This document shows positions 16,589 to 25,173 of a stretch of 64,000 nucleotides of DNA, piece by piece. A program made the translations under genes and the position numbers. Below the pieces are notes generated by a model that was not told the DNA's origin, did no database searches, and was given only the letters and a program-made list of their open reading frames with translations. The DNA comes from Paraconexibacter algicola (GTDB lineage Bacteria > Actinomycetota > Thermoleophilia > Solirubrobacterales > Solirubrobacteraceae): positions 124,001 through 188,000 of the forward strand of contig NZ_PYYB01000004.1 of the NCBI RefSeq assembly GCF_003044185.1, read 5' to 3'. Position 1 is the first letter of the stretch. Each line of letters begins with the position of its first letter.

Positions 16589-18913
16589 GTGACTGACCGC
16601 TCGAACATCGGTGAGCGCCGTCCCGTGGGCGCGGTCGCGGACCCGGCGACCCACCCGTCGGTCGACCGCAAGGACCTCACCGAGACCGAGACGCGGCTGC
16701 TGTCCGACCTCTTCGCGATCGTCGAGGAGCACGCGGACGACGCGGCCGTCGCGGTCGACCGCGAGCGCGTCGAGGACGCGTTCGTGTTCGCCTGCGAGCA
16801 CCACGCCGACCAGCGCCGCAAGTCCGGCGAGGAGTTCATCGTCCACCCGGTCGGCGTCGCGAAGATCTGCGCGGGCATGCGGCTCGACACCGAGACGCTC
16901 GTCGCCGCGCTCCTGCACGACACGGTCGAGGACACGTCCGCCTCCCTGGAGGAGGTCCGCGTCCGCTACGGCGACGAGGTCGCCGCGCTCGTCGACGGCG
17001 TCACGAAGCTCACGGGCATCACGTTCCAGTCGCGCGACGAGGCGCAGGCGGAGAACTACCGCAAGATGATGGTCGCGATGGCCTCGGACGTCCGGGTCAT
17101 CCTGATCAAGCTCGCCGACCGCCTGCACAACATGCGGACGATCGCCGCGATGCCGAAGCAGAAGCAGATCGACAAGGCGAAGGAGACCCTGGAGATCTAC
17201 GGGCCGATCGCGCACCGGCTCGGCATCCACGCGATCAAGTGGGAGCTCGAGGACCTCGCGTTCGCGACCCTGCACCCGCGCAAGTACCAGGAGATCAAGG
17301 GCCTGGTCAACCAGCAGCGCGACGAGCGTGAGACGTACGTCTCGAAGGCGGGCGCCTACCTGGCCCGCGAGCTCGAGGCGCTCGGCATCGACGCGGAGAT
17401 CTCCGGCCGCGCCAAGCACTTCTACTCCATCTACACCAAGATGACGAAGAAGGGCCGGGAGTTCAACGAGATCTACGACCTCACGGCCATGCGGGTCATC
17501 GTCGAGTCGGTGAAGGACTGCTACGGCGCGGTCGGCGTCATCCACAGCCTGTGGAAGCCGCTGCCGGGCCGCTTCAAGGACTTCATCGCGATGCCGAAGT
17601 TCAACATGTACCAGTCGCTGCACACGACGGTGATCGGGCCCGAGGGCCTGCCGCTGGAGATCCAGATCCGCACCGTCGAGATGCACGCGATGGCGGAGTT
17701 CGGCGTCGCCGCGCACTGGATCTACAAGCAGGGTCGTGACGGCGGCCGGCCGGTCGGTCCGCCGGTCTCGGCCAACGGCAAGGAGAAGCTCGACTGGCTG
17801 CGGTCGATGCTCGACGAGCAGCAGGACGACGCCGATCCGCGCGAGTTCATGGAGCAGGTGAAGGCCGAGCTCGTCACCGAGGAGGTCTTCGTCTTCACGC
17901 CGAAGGGCGAGGTGAAGTCGCTGGCGGCGGGGGCGACACCGCTGGACTTCGCCTACGAGGTGCATACCGACGTCGGGCACCGCTGCGTCGGCGCGCGCGT
18001 GAACGGCAAGATCGTGCCGCTGCACTACGAGCTGCGCTCGGGCGACATCGTCGAGATCCTCACCTCCAAGCGCGACCGTGGGCCGTCCCGCGACTGGCTG
18101 GCGCTCGTGCGCACGACCCGTGCGCGGAACAAGATCAAGGCCTGGTTCAAGGCCGAGTCGCGCGAGGACACCGAGCACACCGGCCGCGACCTGCTGCAGG
18201 AGCAGTTCAAGAAGGCCGGCCTGCCCGCCCAGAAGATCACCGGATCGCCGCTGCTGGCGGACGTGATCCGCGAGATGGGCTTCAAGAAGGCCGACGACTT
18301 CTACATCGCGCTCGGCGCGGCGAAGATCAGCCCGAAGGTCGTCACGAACAAGGTGCTCGCGCGGCTGAAGGCCGGCGAGGCCGCGGAGGGGGAGGAGACG
18401 GCGGCCGAGTCGCTCATCTCCACCCGGCGCCAGCGGCGGCAGCCGACCGGGACGTCCTCGAGCTACGGCATCGTGGTCGAGGGCGTCGAGAACGTGCAGC
18501 TGCGCCTGGCGAAGTGCTGCCGTCCGGTTCCGGGCGACCCGATCGTCGGCTACGTCAGCCTCGGCCGTGGCATCACGATCCACCGCGACGACTGCCCGAA
18601 CTCCGCGGCGCTGCGAAAGGACCCGGAGCGGTTCGTGCGCGTGCACTGGGAGGGCGACCACGAGAGCTCGTTCCGCGTCGAGCTGCAGGTCGACGCCTGG
18701 GACCGCCACCGCCTGCTGGAGGACCTCTCGCGGACCTTCGCCGAGGGTGGGCTGAACATCGTCGAGGCCCGCTGCATCGTCAGCCCCCCGATGGTGCAGA
18801 ACCGCTTCGTCGTCGAGGTCGGCGACACCAAGGCCCTGAAGGCCACGATCACCCGTCTGCGCAACATCGACAGCGTGTTCGACGCGTACCGCGTCACACC
18901 GGGAGCAGGATGA
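16589..18913 (+). CDS. rel: Bifunctional (p)ppGpp synthetase/hydrolase Rel
   Basis: 774 aa. The HD hydrolase domain (about 65-220) has HHADQRRKSGEEFIVHP and LLHDTVEDT. The synthetase domain (about 255-390) has GRAKHFYSIYTKM, YDLTAMRVIV and EIQIRTVEMHAMAEFGVAAHW. TGS is at about 425-490 (VFVFTPKGEVKSL), then a zinc-finger/helical region (KCCRPVPGDPIVGYVS) and ACT (about 690-765). An intact HD motif means it probably both makes and breaks ppGpp. The GTG at 16589 is the first usable start; no Shine-Dalgarno sequence is visible. The stop overlaps the next ATG by 4 bp. Confidence 0.96.
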   Translation: MTDRSNIGERRPVGAVADPATHPSVDRKDLTETETRLLSDLFAIVEEHADDAAVAVDRERVEDAFVFACEHHADQRRKSGEEFIVHPVGVAKICAGMRLDTETLVAALLHDTVEDTSASLEEVRVRYGDEVAALVDGVTKLTGITFQSRDEAQAENYRKMMVAMASDVRVILIKLADRLHNMRTIAAMPKQKQIDKAKETLEIYGPIAHRLGIHAIKWELEDLAFATLHPRKYQEIKGLVNQQRDERETYVSKAGAYLARELEALGIDAEISGRAKHFYSIYTKMTKKGREFNEIYDLTAMRVIVESVKDCYGAVGVIHSLWKPLPGRFKDFIAMPKFNMYQSLHTTVIGPEGLPLEIQIRTVEMHAMAEFGVAAHWIYKQGRDGGRPVGPPVSANGKEKLDWLRSMLDEQQDDADPREFMEQVKAELVTEEVFVFTPKGEVKSLAAGATPLDFAYEVHTDVGHRCVGARVNGKIVPLHYELRSGDIVEILTSKRDRGPSRDWLALVRTTRARNKIKAWFKAESREDTEHTGRDLLQEQFKKAGLPAQKITGSPLLADVIREMGFKKADDFYIALGAAKISPKVVTNKVLARLKAGEAAEGEETAAESLISTRRQRRQPTGTSSSYGIVVEGVENVQLRLAKCCRPVPGDPIVGYVSLGRGITIHRDDCPNSAALRKDPERFVRVHWEGDHESSFRVELQVDAWDRHRLLEDLSRTFAEGGLNIVEARCIVSPPMVQNRFVVEVGDTKALKATITRLRNIDSVFDAYRVTPGAG

Positions 18914-19416
18914 GCATGAGCACCACCCGCCGGACCACCGTGGTGACCCTCGCGGCCCTGACCGCCGCCGGCGCCCTCGCCGCCACCCCCGCGGGGGCGG
19001 ACCTCGTCGTGCAGCAGTCGCTGGCGGGCATCTCGCCGGGCATGACCCGCGCGCAGGTCGAGGCGGTCCTCGGCGCCCCGCAGAAGGTCACGACGCGGCC
19101 CGACGACATCATGGGCTCCTACGACGAGCTGCGCTACGGCCTGACAAAGGTGTCGATCAGCGGCGGCGAGGAGGGATCGGTGTTCTCGATCTCGACGACC
19201 TCGAAGAAGCAGCGCACGAGCTCCGGAGTGGGGGTCGGCACGACCGAGAAGACGCTGCGCCGCAAGGTCAAGGGGCTGCGCTGCTCGACGTACGCGGGCC
19301 GGTTCCGCATCTGCATGGTCGGGCGCCTCACGCCCGGGCAGACCGTCACGGACTTCCGCATCGGGAAGACGTCGAAGAAGGTCGTGAGCATCCAGCTGGG
19401 CCTGGTCATCGACTAG
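18910..19416 (+). CDS. Secreted protein with SmpA/BamE-like repeat
   Basis: 168 aa from ATG 18910 (ATGA overlap with the rel stop; ATG 18916 is also possible). Signal peptide (TTVVTLAALTAAGALAATPA, cleaved near GADL). The mature start AGISPGMTRAQVEAVLGAPQ matches the GMT-x3-V-x2-LG-x-P pattern of the SmpA/OmlA/BamE fold, here in a Gram-positive secreted protein. A second half copy (GVGVGTTEKTLRRKVKGLRC) follows, suggesting an internal duplication. Two Cys near 124 and 134 may form a disulfide. Function unknown. Confidence 0.65.
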   Translation: MSMSTTRRTTVVTLAALTAAGALAATPAGADLVVQQSLAGISPGMTRAQVEAVLGAPQKVTTRPDDIMGSYDELRYGLTKVSISGGEEGSVFSISTTSKKQRTSSGVGVGTTEKTLRRKVKGLRCSTYAGRFRICMVGRLTPGQTVTDFRIGKTSKKVVSIQLGLVID

Positions 19417-19677
19417 ATGGCTGCGCTGGTCACCTCGCTCGCGGGGCTGCTGTGCCTCGCGCTCGCCGCCTACCAGGAGGTCCGCACCGCGCGGACGGCG
19501 GGCGTGTCGGTCGCGACGCTGGAGCGCCCGCCTGCCCTGCGCTACCTGCTGATCGCCTTCCCGTTCCTGTTCGTGGTCAGCGCGCTGGGGGAGGAGCACC
19601 TCCTGCTCGGCGTCGGGCTCGCGGTGCTCGCCCAGTCCGCCTACGTCACCTGGTGGCGTGGGCAGCGGCGTGCCTGA
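19417..19677 (+). CDS. Small membrane protein
   Basis: 86 aa whose ATG directly follows the previous stop. Three hydrophobic segments: LVTSLAGLLCLALAAY, ALRYLLIAFPFLFVVSAL and LLLGVGLAVLAQSAYVTWW. A short charged loop (QEVRTARTAGVSVATLERPP) separates the first two. No family recognised. It is likely in one operon with the preceding secreted protein and the following acetyltransferase. Confidence 0.6.
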   Translation: MAALVTSLAGLLCLALAAYQEVRTARTAGVSVATLERPPALRYLLIAFPFLFVVSALGEEHLLLGVGLAVLAQSAYVTWWRGQRRA

Positions 19678-20263
19678 GCGGCTCGTCCGCCCGGCGGGGC
19701 CGCTGCGCGACGAGCGGGTCGTCCTGCGCCGGTGGCGTGTGGAGGACCTGCCCGACGTGCACCTCGGGATGCAGGACCCGGAGGTGCCCCGGTGGACGCG
19801 GATCCCGGAGGGCAACCCGCCGCACGAGGTGCGCCGCTACCTCGACGGGCAGCCCCGGGCGCAGGCGGACGGCGCTGAGCTGGTGTTCGCGCTGGCCGAC
19901 CCGGTCGACGACCGCTTCCTCGGCTCGATCTCGCTGCTGCGCGTCGTGCTCGAGGAGCACCGGGCCGAGGTCGGGTACTGGCTGGCGCCGTGGGGCCGCG
20001 GGCGCGGCGTGCTCACGAGCGCGCTGCGCCTCCTGAGCCGCTGGGCGCTCACGGACGGCGGCTTCGCGCGGCTGGAGCTGCGGATCGACCAGCGCAACGC
20101 GCCGTCCCTGGCCGTCGGGGAGCGCGCCGGCTACGTCCGCGAGGGCGTGATGCGGTCGGTGCAGGAGCACCGCGGCGAGCGCATCGACCTCGTGCTGCTG
20201 TCGCTGCTGCCCAGCGACCTTCCGAGCGCCCCGGCCCCCGGTCGAGCGCCCAGCATCCCATGA
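19658..20263 (+). CDS. GNAT-family (RimJ/RimL-type) N-acetyltransferase
   Basis: Up to 201 aa. The RimJ/RimL pattern is clear: DERVVLRRWRVEDLPDV at the start, acetyl-CoA loop VGYWLAPWGRGRGVLTSALR and RLELRIDQRNAPSLAVGERAGYVREG. It should move an acetyl group from acetyl-CoA to an amine, such as a protein N-terminus or small molecule. GTG at 19658 overlaps the previous gene by 20 bp; GTG at 19670 overlaps by 8 bp and is a good alternative. Its end lies inside the dyad that covers the cobW start. Confidence 0.8.
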   Translation: MGSGVPERLVRPAGPLRDERVVLRRWRVEDLPDVHLGMQDPEVPRWTRIPEGNPPHEVRRYLDGQPRAQADGAELVFALADPVDDRFLGSISLLRVVLEEHRAEVGYWLAPWGRGRGVLTSALRLLSRWALTDGGFARLELRIDQRNAPSLAVGERAGYVREGVMRSVQEHRGERIDLVLLSLLPSDLPSAPAPGRAPSIP

Positions 20264-20287
20264 TGAGACGATGTCTCATCATGGGAT
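20255..20287. promoter_or_regulatory. Perfect 15-bp dyad at the cobW start, Zur-like operator candidate
   Basis: ATCCCATGATGAGAC (20255-20269), spacer GAT, then its exact complement (20273-20287). The 15-bp core TGAGACGATGTCTCA keeps the TGA...TCA ends of Fur/Zur boxes. COG0523 GTPases are classic Zur targets. The dyad spans the upstream stop and all possible cobW start codons, so as RNA it would also form a strong hairpin over the start. Zur is inferred; another regulator is possible. Confidence 0.55.
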
Positions 20288-21297
20288 CCGTCGCGTCGAC
20301 CCGTCCGCTGCCCGCCTTGCTCCTCACCGGCTTCCTCGGTGCGGGCAAGACCACCGCGCTGAACGCCCTCATGGCGGCCCGGCCCGACCTGCGCGTGGGC
20401 GTGATCGAGAACGAGGCCGGCGCCGAGGGCGTCGACAGCGACCTGCTGCAGGGGGCCGCGCGCGTGGTCGAGATCGCGGGCGGCTGCGCCTGCTGCACGG
20501 TCCGCGGCGCGCTCTCGTCGGCGCTGGAGCTGCTGGCCGAGCGCACCGACGAGCTCGACCTCGTCGTGGTGGAGGCCTCCGGGATCGCGGATCCCGTGCC
20601 GATCGCGCAGGCGTTCCAGGTCCCGGCGGTCCGCGGCGCGATCCGGATCGCCGCGACCGTGTGCGTCGTCGACGTGCCCGCGGTCGCGGCGGCGGACCTG
20701 CTGCCCCACGTCTGGGGGCGCCAGCTGCGCTTCGCCGACCAGGTGCTGCTGACCAAGGCCGACCGCGTCTCGGGGCCGCGCCTCGCCGCCGTGCGGCGGC
20801 GCGTCCGCGAGCACGCGCCGCACGCCGGGTTCGTCGCCGGCCTGGACGACCCCGCGGTGCTCGCGCCCGGCGCGACCGGCGCACCGCCGGTCATCGACGC
20901 GCCGCGGGCGTCCGACCCGTCCGCCTCCTCCGCGGCCGGCGACGGGCACGGGTTCGCCGCGCACGCGCTGCGCGTCGCGACGCCGCTGGACGCCCACCGG
21001 CTCGAGATCTGGGTCCGCGAGGCGGTGCGCCGCCCCGGGGTCCTGCGGGTCAAGGGCGTCGTCGCGGTCCGCGGACGGCGCCGTCCCGTGGTGGTGCAGG
21101 GCACGCCGCAGGGCGTCGCGCTCGCGGAGGCCCGTGGTCCCGTGTCGGCGCGGGGGAGCCGCCTCGTCGTGATCGGCACCGACCTCGACCCGGTGGCGCT
21201 GCAGGCAGAGCTCGACGGGTGCGCCGGCGCGCGGCCGGACCGCGCGCCGGGAGCGGGTCAGGCGACGACGGTCAGCGCGCCGGGCGTCAGCGCGTAG
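20281..21297 (+). CDS. CobW/COG0523-family metallochaperone GTPase
   Basis: 338 aa from ATG 20281. G1 loop LTGFLGAGKTTALNAL, GVIENEAGAEGVDSDLL, the family's metal-binding CxCC (GGCACCTVRG), G3-like VVVEASGIADPVPI and G4 LLTKADRV. The C-terminal CobW_C domain is present (HALRVATPLDAHRLEIWVRE ... VLRVKGVVAVRG). Such GTPases deliver Zn or other metals to client proteins. In-frame ATGs at 20260 and 20263 add 6-7 residues and would give an ATGA coupling to the GNAT gene; I prefer 20281 because those codons lie in the dyad. The His-rich loop typical of some members is absent. The 3' end overlaps the convergent kinase gene by 40 bp. Confidence 0.85.
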   Translation: MGSVASTRPLPALLLTGFLGAGKTTALNALMAARPDLRVGVIENEAGAEGVDSDLLQGAARVVEIAGGCACCTVRGALSSALELLAERTDELDLVVVEASGIADPVPIAQAFQVPAVRGAIRIAATVCVVDVPAVAAADLLPHVWGRQLRFADQVLLTKADRVSGPRLAAVRRRVREHAPHAGFVAGLDDPAVLAPGATGAPPVIDAPRASDPSASSAAGDGHGFAAHALRVATPLDAHRLEIWVREAVRRPGVLRVKGVVAVRGRRRPVVVQGTPQGVALAEARGPVSARGSRLVVIGTDLDPVALQAELDGCAGARPDRAPGAGQATTVSAPGVSA

Positions 21298-22250
21298 ACG
21301 GCCTCGTCCACGACGCCGATGGAGTCCCCGTCGACCTGCAGCGGCAGCGGGCGGTCGTCGGTGCTGCGGATCGTCACCGTCGGCACGGACTGGAAGCTGC
21401 TGACCGCCCGGTGACCGGTGATCTGCGCCCGCGGCGAGAAGAGACGGAACATGATCCCCGGCATGACCGTCGGCGTGGTGCGCTGGAGCACGATGCCGCT
21501 GAGCGTCCCGGAGTCGAGCCGCTGTCCGGGCACGAGCGCGATCGGGTAGTCCTTGAAGAACGTGAACGGGTCGCTGTTCTGGATGATCGCGGTGACCCCC
21601 GGGTGCACGGTCCCGTCCGGCAGCACCGCCTCCAGCCGCGGCGGCCTGACGACGTAGTCCTTCACGAACGTCGTGACGCCCGCGTAGGTGAAGTAGAACG
21701 GCCCGAAGCGGCGCTTCATCCGCGGGTGCGCGTCGACGCGCGCGACGACGCTGGCGTCGAGCCCGACGCCGCTGGAGAACGTGAACCAGCGGTCGTTGAC
21801 CTTCGCCAGGTCGACCTTGCGCGGCGCCCACGTGTCGGCGATCCGCAGCAGGTGCTCGGTCGCGTCGACGATGTCGCCGGGGATGCCGAGCATCTTGCAG
21901 TAGACGTTGGTCGCCCCGCCCGGGAGCGTGGTCAGCGGGGTGGAGGAGCCGGCGAGGCCGTTGGCGGCCTCGTTGAGCGTGCCATCCCCGCCGAACGCGA
22001 CGACGACGTCGTAGCCCTCGGCGGCCGCCTCGCGGCACAGCTCGGTGGCGTGGTCGCGCTTCTGCGTGTCGATCGCGTCGACGTCGTAGCGGCCCTGCAG
22101 CGCGTAGACGACGAGGTTGCGCAGGCGGTCGCTGACCGTCGTCGCGTACGGGTTGACGATCACCAGCATGCGCTTGCGCTGCACCGGGCGATCGCTGGCG
22201 AACGCATCACCGAGACGTTCGAGCGACTGGAGCTGGAGCGGGGCGGCCAC
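21258..22250 (-). CDS. Diacylglycerol kinase-family lipid kinase
   Basis: 330 aa. DAGK catalytic domain: RMLVIVNPYATT, then the nucleotide loop VVAFGGDGTLNEAANGL and TLPGGATNVYCKMLGIP. The C-terminal beta-sandwich ends with the conserved QVDGDSIG. These kinases phosphorylate diacylglycerol, sphingoid or related lipids. The GTG at 22250 is the farthest start and has TAGGTC 5 nt upstream; ATG at 22169 (MLVIVNP) would be the core domain start. Last gene of a minus-strand pair with the glycosyltransferase upstream. Confidence 0.85.
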   Translation of the reverse strand: MAAPLQLQSLERLGDAFASDRPVQRKRMLVIVNPYATTVSDRLRNLVVYALQGRYDVDAIDTQKRDHATELCREAAAEGYDVVVAFGGDGTLNEAANGLAGSSTPLTTLPGGATNVYCKMLGIPGDIVDATEHLLRIADTWAPRKVDLAKVNDRWFTFSSGVGLDASVVARVDAHPRMKRRFGPFYFTYAGVTTFVKDYVVRPPRLEAVLPDGTVHPGVTAIIQNSDPFTFFKDYPIALVPGQRLDSGTLSGIVLQRTTPTVMPGIMFRLFSPRAQITGHRAVSSFQSVPTVTIRSTDDRPLPLQVDGDSIGVVDEAVYALTPGALTVVA

Positions 22251-22287
22251 GACTCGACCTACTCCCGTCGCGCGCCCGCGTTACGGG

Positions 22288-23247
22288 CTAGAGCAGCGGG
22301 GTGCGGGCCCGCACGGACCCGGCGGCGAGGCTCGCCGCGCCGACGGCGTCCGCTGCGACGTTCGCGGCGGCGACCGCCGGCCCGCGCCGGACGCCCCAGG
22401 GCCGCACGTGCGGCCAGAGGATCCGCACGTACGGGACGGCCGCCAGCAGCGGCCACGGGCGCCGCCGCACGACGGCGGCGACGGTCGCGACCGCCGCGAG
22501 GTCGAACGCGGCACTGCGCCGGGTGAGGAACAGCCGCCGGAAGCAGAAGCCGTCACGCAGCTCGGGGATGCGGGCGACGAGCGCGGGGAAGAACCGCAGC
22601 CGCGCCCGCTCGAGCACGAACGAGCGGGCCGTGCCCGGCAGCACGGCGTGGTGCACGAGCGCGTCGGGGGCGAAGGCGACGCGCGCGCCCGCCCGGACCG
22701 CGCGCCAGCCGAACCACGCGTCCTCCCCGAGCTCCTTGGCGGTGGCGGTGCCCAGCCAGCTCTCGAAGCCGCCGAGCGCGTCGAACCGCGCCCGGGTCAC
22801 GAGCAGGTTCGCGGTCTCGTACAGCTGGGTCGGCTGCCCGACGCGCACGGTGCGGTCGAAGGGGCCGACCGGCACGTCGGGCGGCGGGCCGACCGCGCCC
22901 TGCACGAGCTCGGCGCCGTCGTGGAGGGCGCGCAGGCCGGCCGCGAGCCAGTCGGGGGTGGGGGCGCAGTCGGCGTCGGTGAACGCGAGGACCTCGCCGC
23001 GGGCGTGCGCGGCGCCCCGGTTGCGGGCGGCGGCAGGCCCGACCCCGGTGCTCGCGAGCACCGTGACCGGGAGCGGGTGCGCGGCCGCGAGCGCCGCGGT
23101 GGCGTCGGTGGAGCGGTCGTCCACGAGCACGTGCTCGACCGTCCAGCCCTCGGGTGCGCGGACCGCGGCGAGCGCGTCGAGCAGAGCGAAGAGCGTCGCG
23201 GCGGCGTTGCGCGCGGGCACGACGACGCTGACGGTCCGAGGGCTCAT
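22288..23247 (-). CDS. GT2-family glycosyltransferase
   Basis: 319 aa from ATG 23247 (MSPRTVSVVVPARN). GT-A fold with SVVVPARNAAATL, the nucleotide-binding VDDRSTDAT, the metal DxD variant VLAFTDADCAPTPDW and ELGEDAWFGWRAVRAGARV (ED near the catalytic base). The last 90 residues contain one or two hydrophobic segments (LAAVATVAAVVRRRPWPLLA), suggesting membrane association. It probably glycosylates a lipid or polysaccharide precursor. TACCGT (23258-23263, minus strand) is 10 nt before the start; a divergent methyltransferase begins 50 bp away. Confidence 0.85.
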   Translation of the reverse strand: MSPRTVSVVVPARNAAATLFALLDALAAVRAPEGWTVEHVLVDDRSTDATAALAAAHPLPVTVLASTGVGPAAARNRGAAHARGEVLAFTDADCAPTPDWLAAGLRALHDGAELVQGAVGPPPDVPVGPFDRTVRVGQPTQLYETANLLVTRARFDALGGFESWLGTATAKELGEDAWFGWRAVRAGARVAFAPDALVHHAVLPGTARSFVLERARLRFFPALVARIPELRDGFCFRRLFLTRRSAAFDLAAVATVAAVVRRRPWPLLAAVPYVRILWPHVRPWGVRRGPAVAAANVAADAVGAASLAAGSVRARTPLL

Positions 23248-23283
23248 CGCGCGGGGGACGGTACCCGGCGGCGCGGCGCTCGG

Positions 23284-23289
23284 TACGGT
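23284..23289 (+). promoter_or_regulatory. Candidate -10 element for the methyltransferase gene
   Basis: TACGGT, 7 nt before the ATG at 23297, no Shine-Dalgarno sequence. It lies in the same 49-bp gap as the opposing -10 for the glycosyltransferase. Confidence 0.4.
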
Positions 23290-23296
23290 GGCCGTG

Positions 23297-24028
23297 ATGT
23301 CCGACCCCCGCCACATGGCCGAGTTCTGGGACGAGCGCGCCCGCGAGGACGCGCTGTTCTTCGTCGACGACCGCCTGCGCTACGACCCGGCGCGCGCCGA
23401 GGGCGACGAGACCTGGTTCTGGGCGGAGGGCGAGCGGCTGCTGGACGAGCTCTTCACGCGCGCGGGCGCCCCGGCGATCGACCCGGGCGCCACGACCCTG
23501 GACGTCGGCTGCGGCGTCGGCCGGTTCACGCGCGTCCTGGCGCAGCGCTCGGTGCAGGTCCACGGCGTCGACGTCAGCGCGGAGATGCTCGACCGCGCCC
23601 GCCGGCTGCTGGGCTCCCACGCCAACGTGCAGCTGCACCAGGGGGACGGCGTGTCGCTGCCGCTGCCGGACGGAAGCGTCGACGTGGCGATCTCGTTCGT
23701 CGTCTTCCAGCACATCCCCGACCCGCGGATCACGCTCGGCTACGTGCGCGAGCTCGGTCGGGTGCTGCGCCCGGGCGGCTGGCTGTGCATCCAGCTGAGC
23801 AACGACCCGTCGGTGCACCGGTCCGACCGGGCGGACGTGCCGCGTCCGCGGCTGCGCGACCGGCTGCTCGGCCGCGTGCCGAAGGGCACCGACGATCCGG
23901 CCTGGCTCGGGTCCGCCGTGACGCTCGAGCAGCTGGACGAGGCGCTGGCGGACGCCGGGCTGCGCAGCGAGCACCGCAGCGGGCAGGGCACGCAGTACCT
24001 GCTCGAGCGCGCCGTCAAGGCCGCCTGA
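23297..24028 (+). CDS. Class I SAM-dependent methyltransferase
   Basis: 243 aa. SAM site DVGCGVGRFTRVLA (motif I), VHGVDVSAEMLDRAR (II), GDGVSLPLPDGSVDVAISFVVF (IV, with the F-Q-H post-motif), and LGRVLRPGGWLCIQLS (VI). The N-terminal MAEFWDERAREDALFFV helix is seen in methyltransferases of surface-sugar loci. Substrate unknown; the divergent glycosyltransferase suggests a glycan or glycolipid. The end forms a 6-bp GC hairpin (24019-24034) facing convergent corA. Confidence 0.85.
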   Translation: MSDPRHMAEFWDERAREDALFFVDDRLRYDPARAEGDETWFWAEGERLLDELFTRAGAPAIDPGATTLDVGCGVGRFTRVLAQRSVQVHGVDVSAEMLDRARRLLGSHANVQLHQGDGVSLPLPDGSVDVAISFVVFQHIPDPRITLGYVRELGRVLRPGGWLCIQLSNDPSVHRSDRADVPRPRLRDRLLGRVPKGTDDPAWLGSAVTLEQLDEALADAGLRSEHRSGQGTQYLLERAVKAA

Positions 24029-24034
24029 GCGGCC
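24019..24034. terminator. Short GC hairpin at a convergent junction
   Basis: GGCCGC-CTGA-GCGGCC overlaps the methyltransferase stop and lies 7 bp from the corA stop. No T tract; weak evidence for a shared terminator. Confidence 0.3.
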
Positions 24035-24040
24035 GGACGG

Positions 24041-25036
24041 TCACAGCCAGCCGCGGCGGCGGAACAGGTAGAACATCCCGCCGAGCAGCCCGACCATGAA
24101 CGCGATCACGATCCAGAACGCGGTGATCGAGTCCTGGCCGGGGACGTGCACGTTCATCCCGAAGATGCTCGCCACGAACGTCAGCGGCAGCATCACGGCG
24201 CTGAACGCGGTGAGCACGCGCAGGACGTCGTTGAGCTGGTGCGAGAGCACCGACTCGTTCGTGCTCTCGAGGCCCTCGACGACCTCCTTGAAGTTCTCGA
24301 GCATGTCCCAGATCCGCTCCGACGCGTCGTTGATGTCGTCGAAGTAGATGTCGAGGTCGTCGGGGATGTACCGCTTCGTGCGCTCGAGGTCGGCGAGCGC
24401 GGAGCGCTGCGGCCGCACGATCTTGCGGAAGTTGATGATCTCCTGCTTGGCGTTGGAGAGGTCGCGCACGATCTCCCCGGAGCGGCCCTCGAAGATGTCC
24501 TCCTCGAGCCGCTCGAGCTTGTTGCCGATCTTGCGCAGCATCGGGAACGACGCGTCGACGCAGTCGTCGACGATCTTGTAGAGCAGGTAGCCGGCGCCCT
24601 TGCCGAACAGCGACGCGCGGACGTCGTCGCGCTGCTGGGCCTGGGTGAAGAGGTACTCCAGCGGCTGGATCGGCTGGTTGGGCAGCGTGATCACGAAATC
24701 GGGGCCGACGAACACGTCGACCTCGGCGGCGTTCAGCCGGCCAACCTGCTTGTCGAAGGCGGGGAAGTGCAGGACGACGAACAGGTAGTCCTCGTACTCG
24801 TCGACCTTCGGGCGCTGGTTGCGCGAGAAGACGTCCTCGTAGTCGAGCGGGTGGAAGGCGAAGTGCTCCTCCAGCCACGCCCGGTCGACCTGGCGCGGCT
24901 GGACGATGTTCACCCAGCGCAGGCCGTCGTGCTCGACGACCTCGACGTTCGGGGTCTCAGGCTCCGGAGCGTGCGCGACGGCCGAGCCGCGACCGCGAGC
25001 CGGCCGCCGCAGGCGGGGCTTGGGCAGGCTGGGCAT
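24041..25036 (-). CDS. corA: CorA-type magnesium/cobalt channel
   Basis: 331 aa. A long cytoplasmic domain (HPLDYEDVFSRNQRPKVDEY, HFPAFDKQVGRL, a long helix with LERLEEDIFEG) precedes two C-terminal membrane spans. The diagnostic GMN motif is present in SIFGMNVHVPG, before the last span (AFWIVIAFMVGLLGGMFYLF), and the chain ends in a basic RRRGWL tail. It forms a pentameric Mg2+ (or Co2+/Ni2+) channel. The ATG at 25036 is followed by a Pro/Arg-rich segment of about 30 residues not found in all homologues. Confidence 0.93.
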   Translation of the reverse strand: MPSLPKPRLRRPARGRGSAVAHAPEPETPNVEVVEHDGLRWVNIVQPRQVDRAWLEEHFAFHPLDYEDVFSRNQRPKVDEYEDYLFVVLHFPAFDKQVGRLNAAEVDVFVGPDFVITLPNQPIQPLEYLFTQAQQRDDVRASLFGKGAGYLLYKIVDDCVDASFPMLRKIGNKLERLEEDIFEGRSGEIVRDLSNAKQEIINFRKIVRPQRSALADLERTKRYIPDDLDIYFDDINDASERIWDMLENFKEVVEGLESTNESVLSHQLNDVLRVLTAFSAVMLPLTFVASIFGMNVHVPGQDSITAFWIVIAFMVGLLGGMFYLFRRRGWL

Positions 25037-25173
25037 CGGGACTTCGGGGCTCGTCGGTCATCGGGGGCACCGCCCTCCATCCTACCGCCGTCCCGTCCTG
25101 GCCTGAACCCCCGGACGTGAACGAGCGGTGAAGCGGGCCGCCAGTTCGCGGCACGACGCGCGTTGCAGCAGGC

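Noticed and set aside
13404-16592. A 1,062-codon plus-strand open frame overlapping the glycosidase and recJ
   Set aside because: Low-complexity Arg/Pro/Ala translation in the wrong frame; RecJ motifs are in the other frame.
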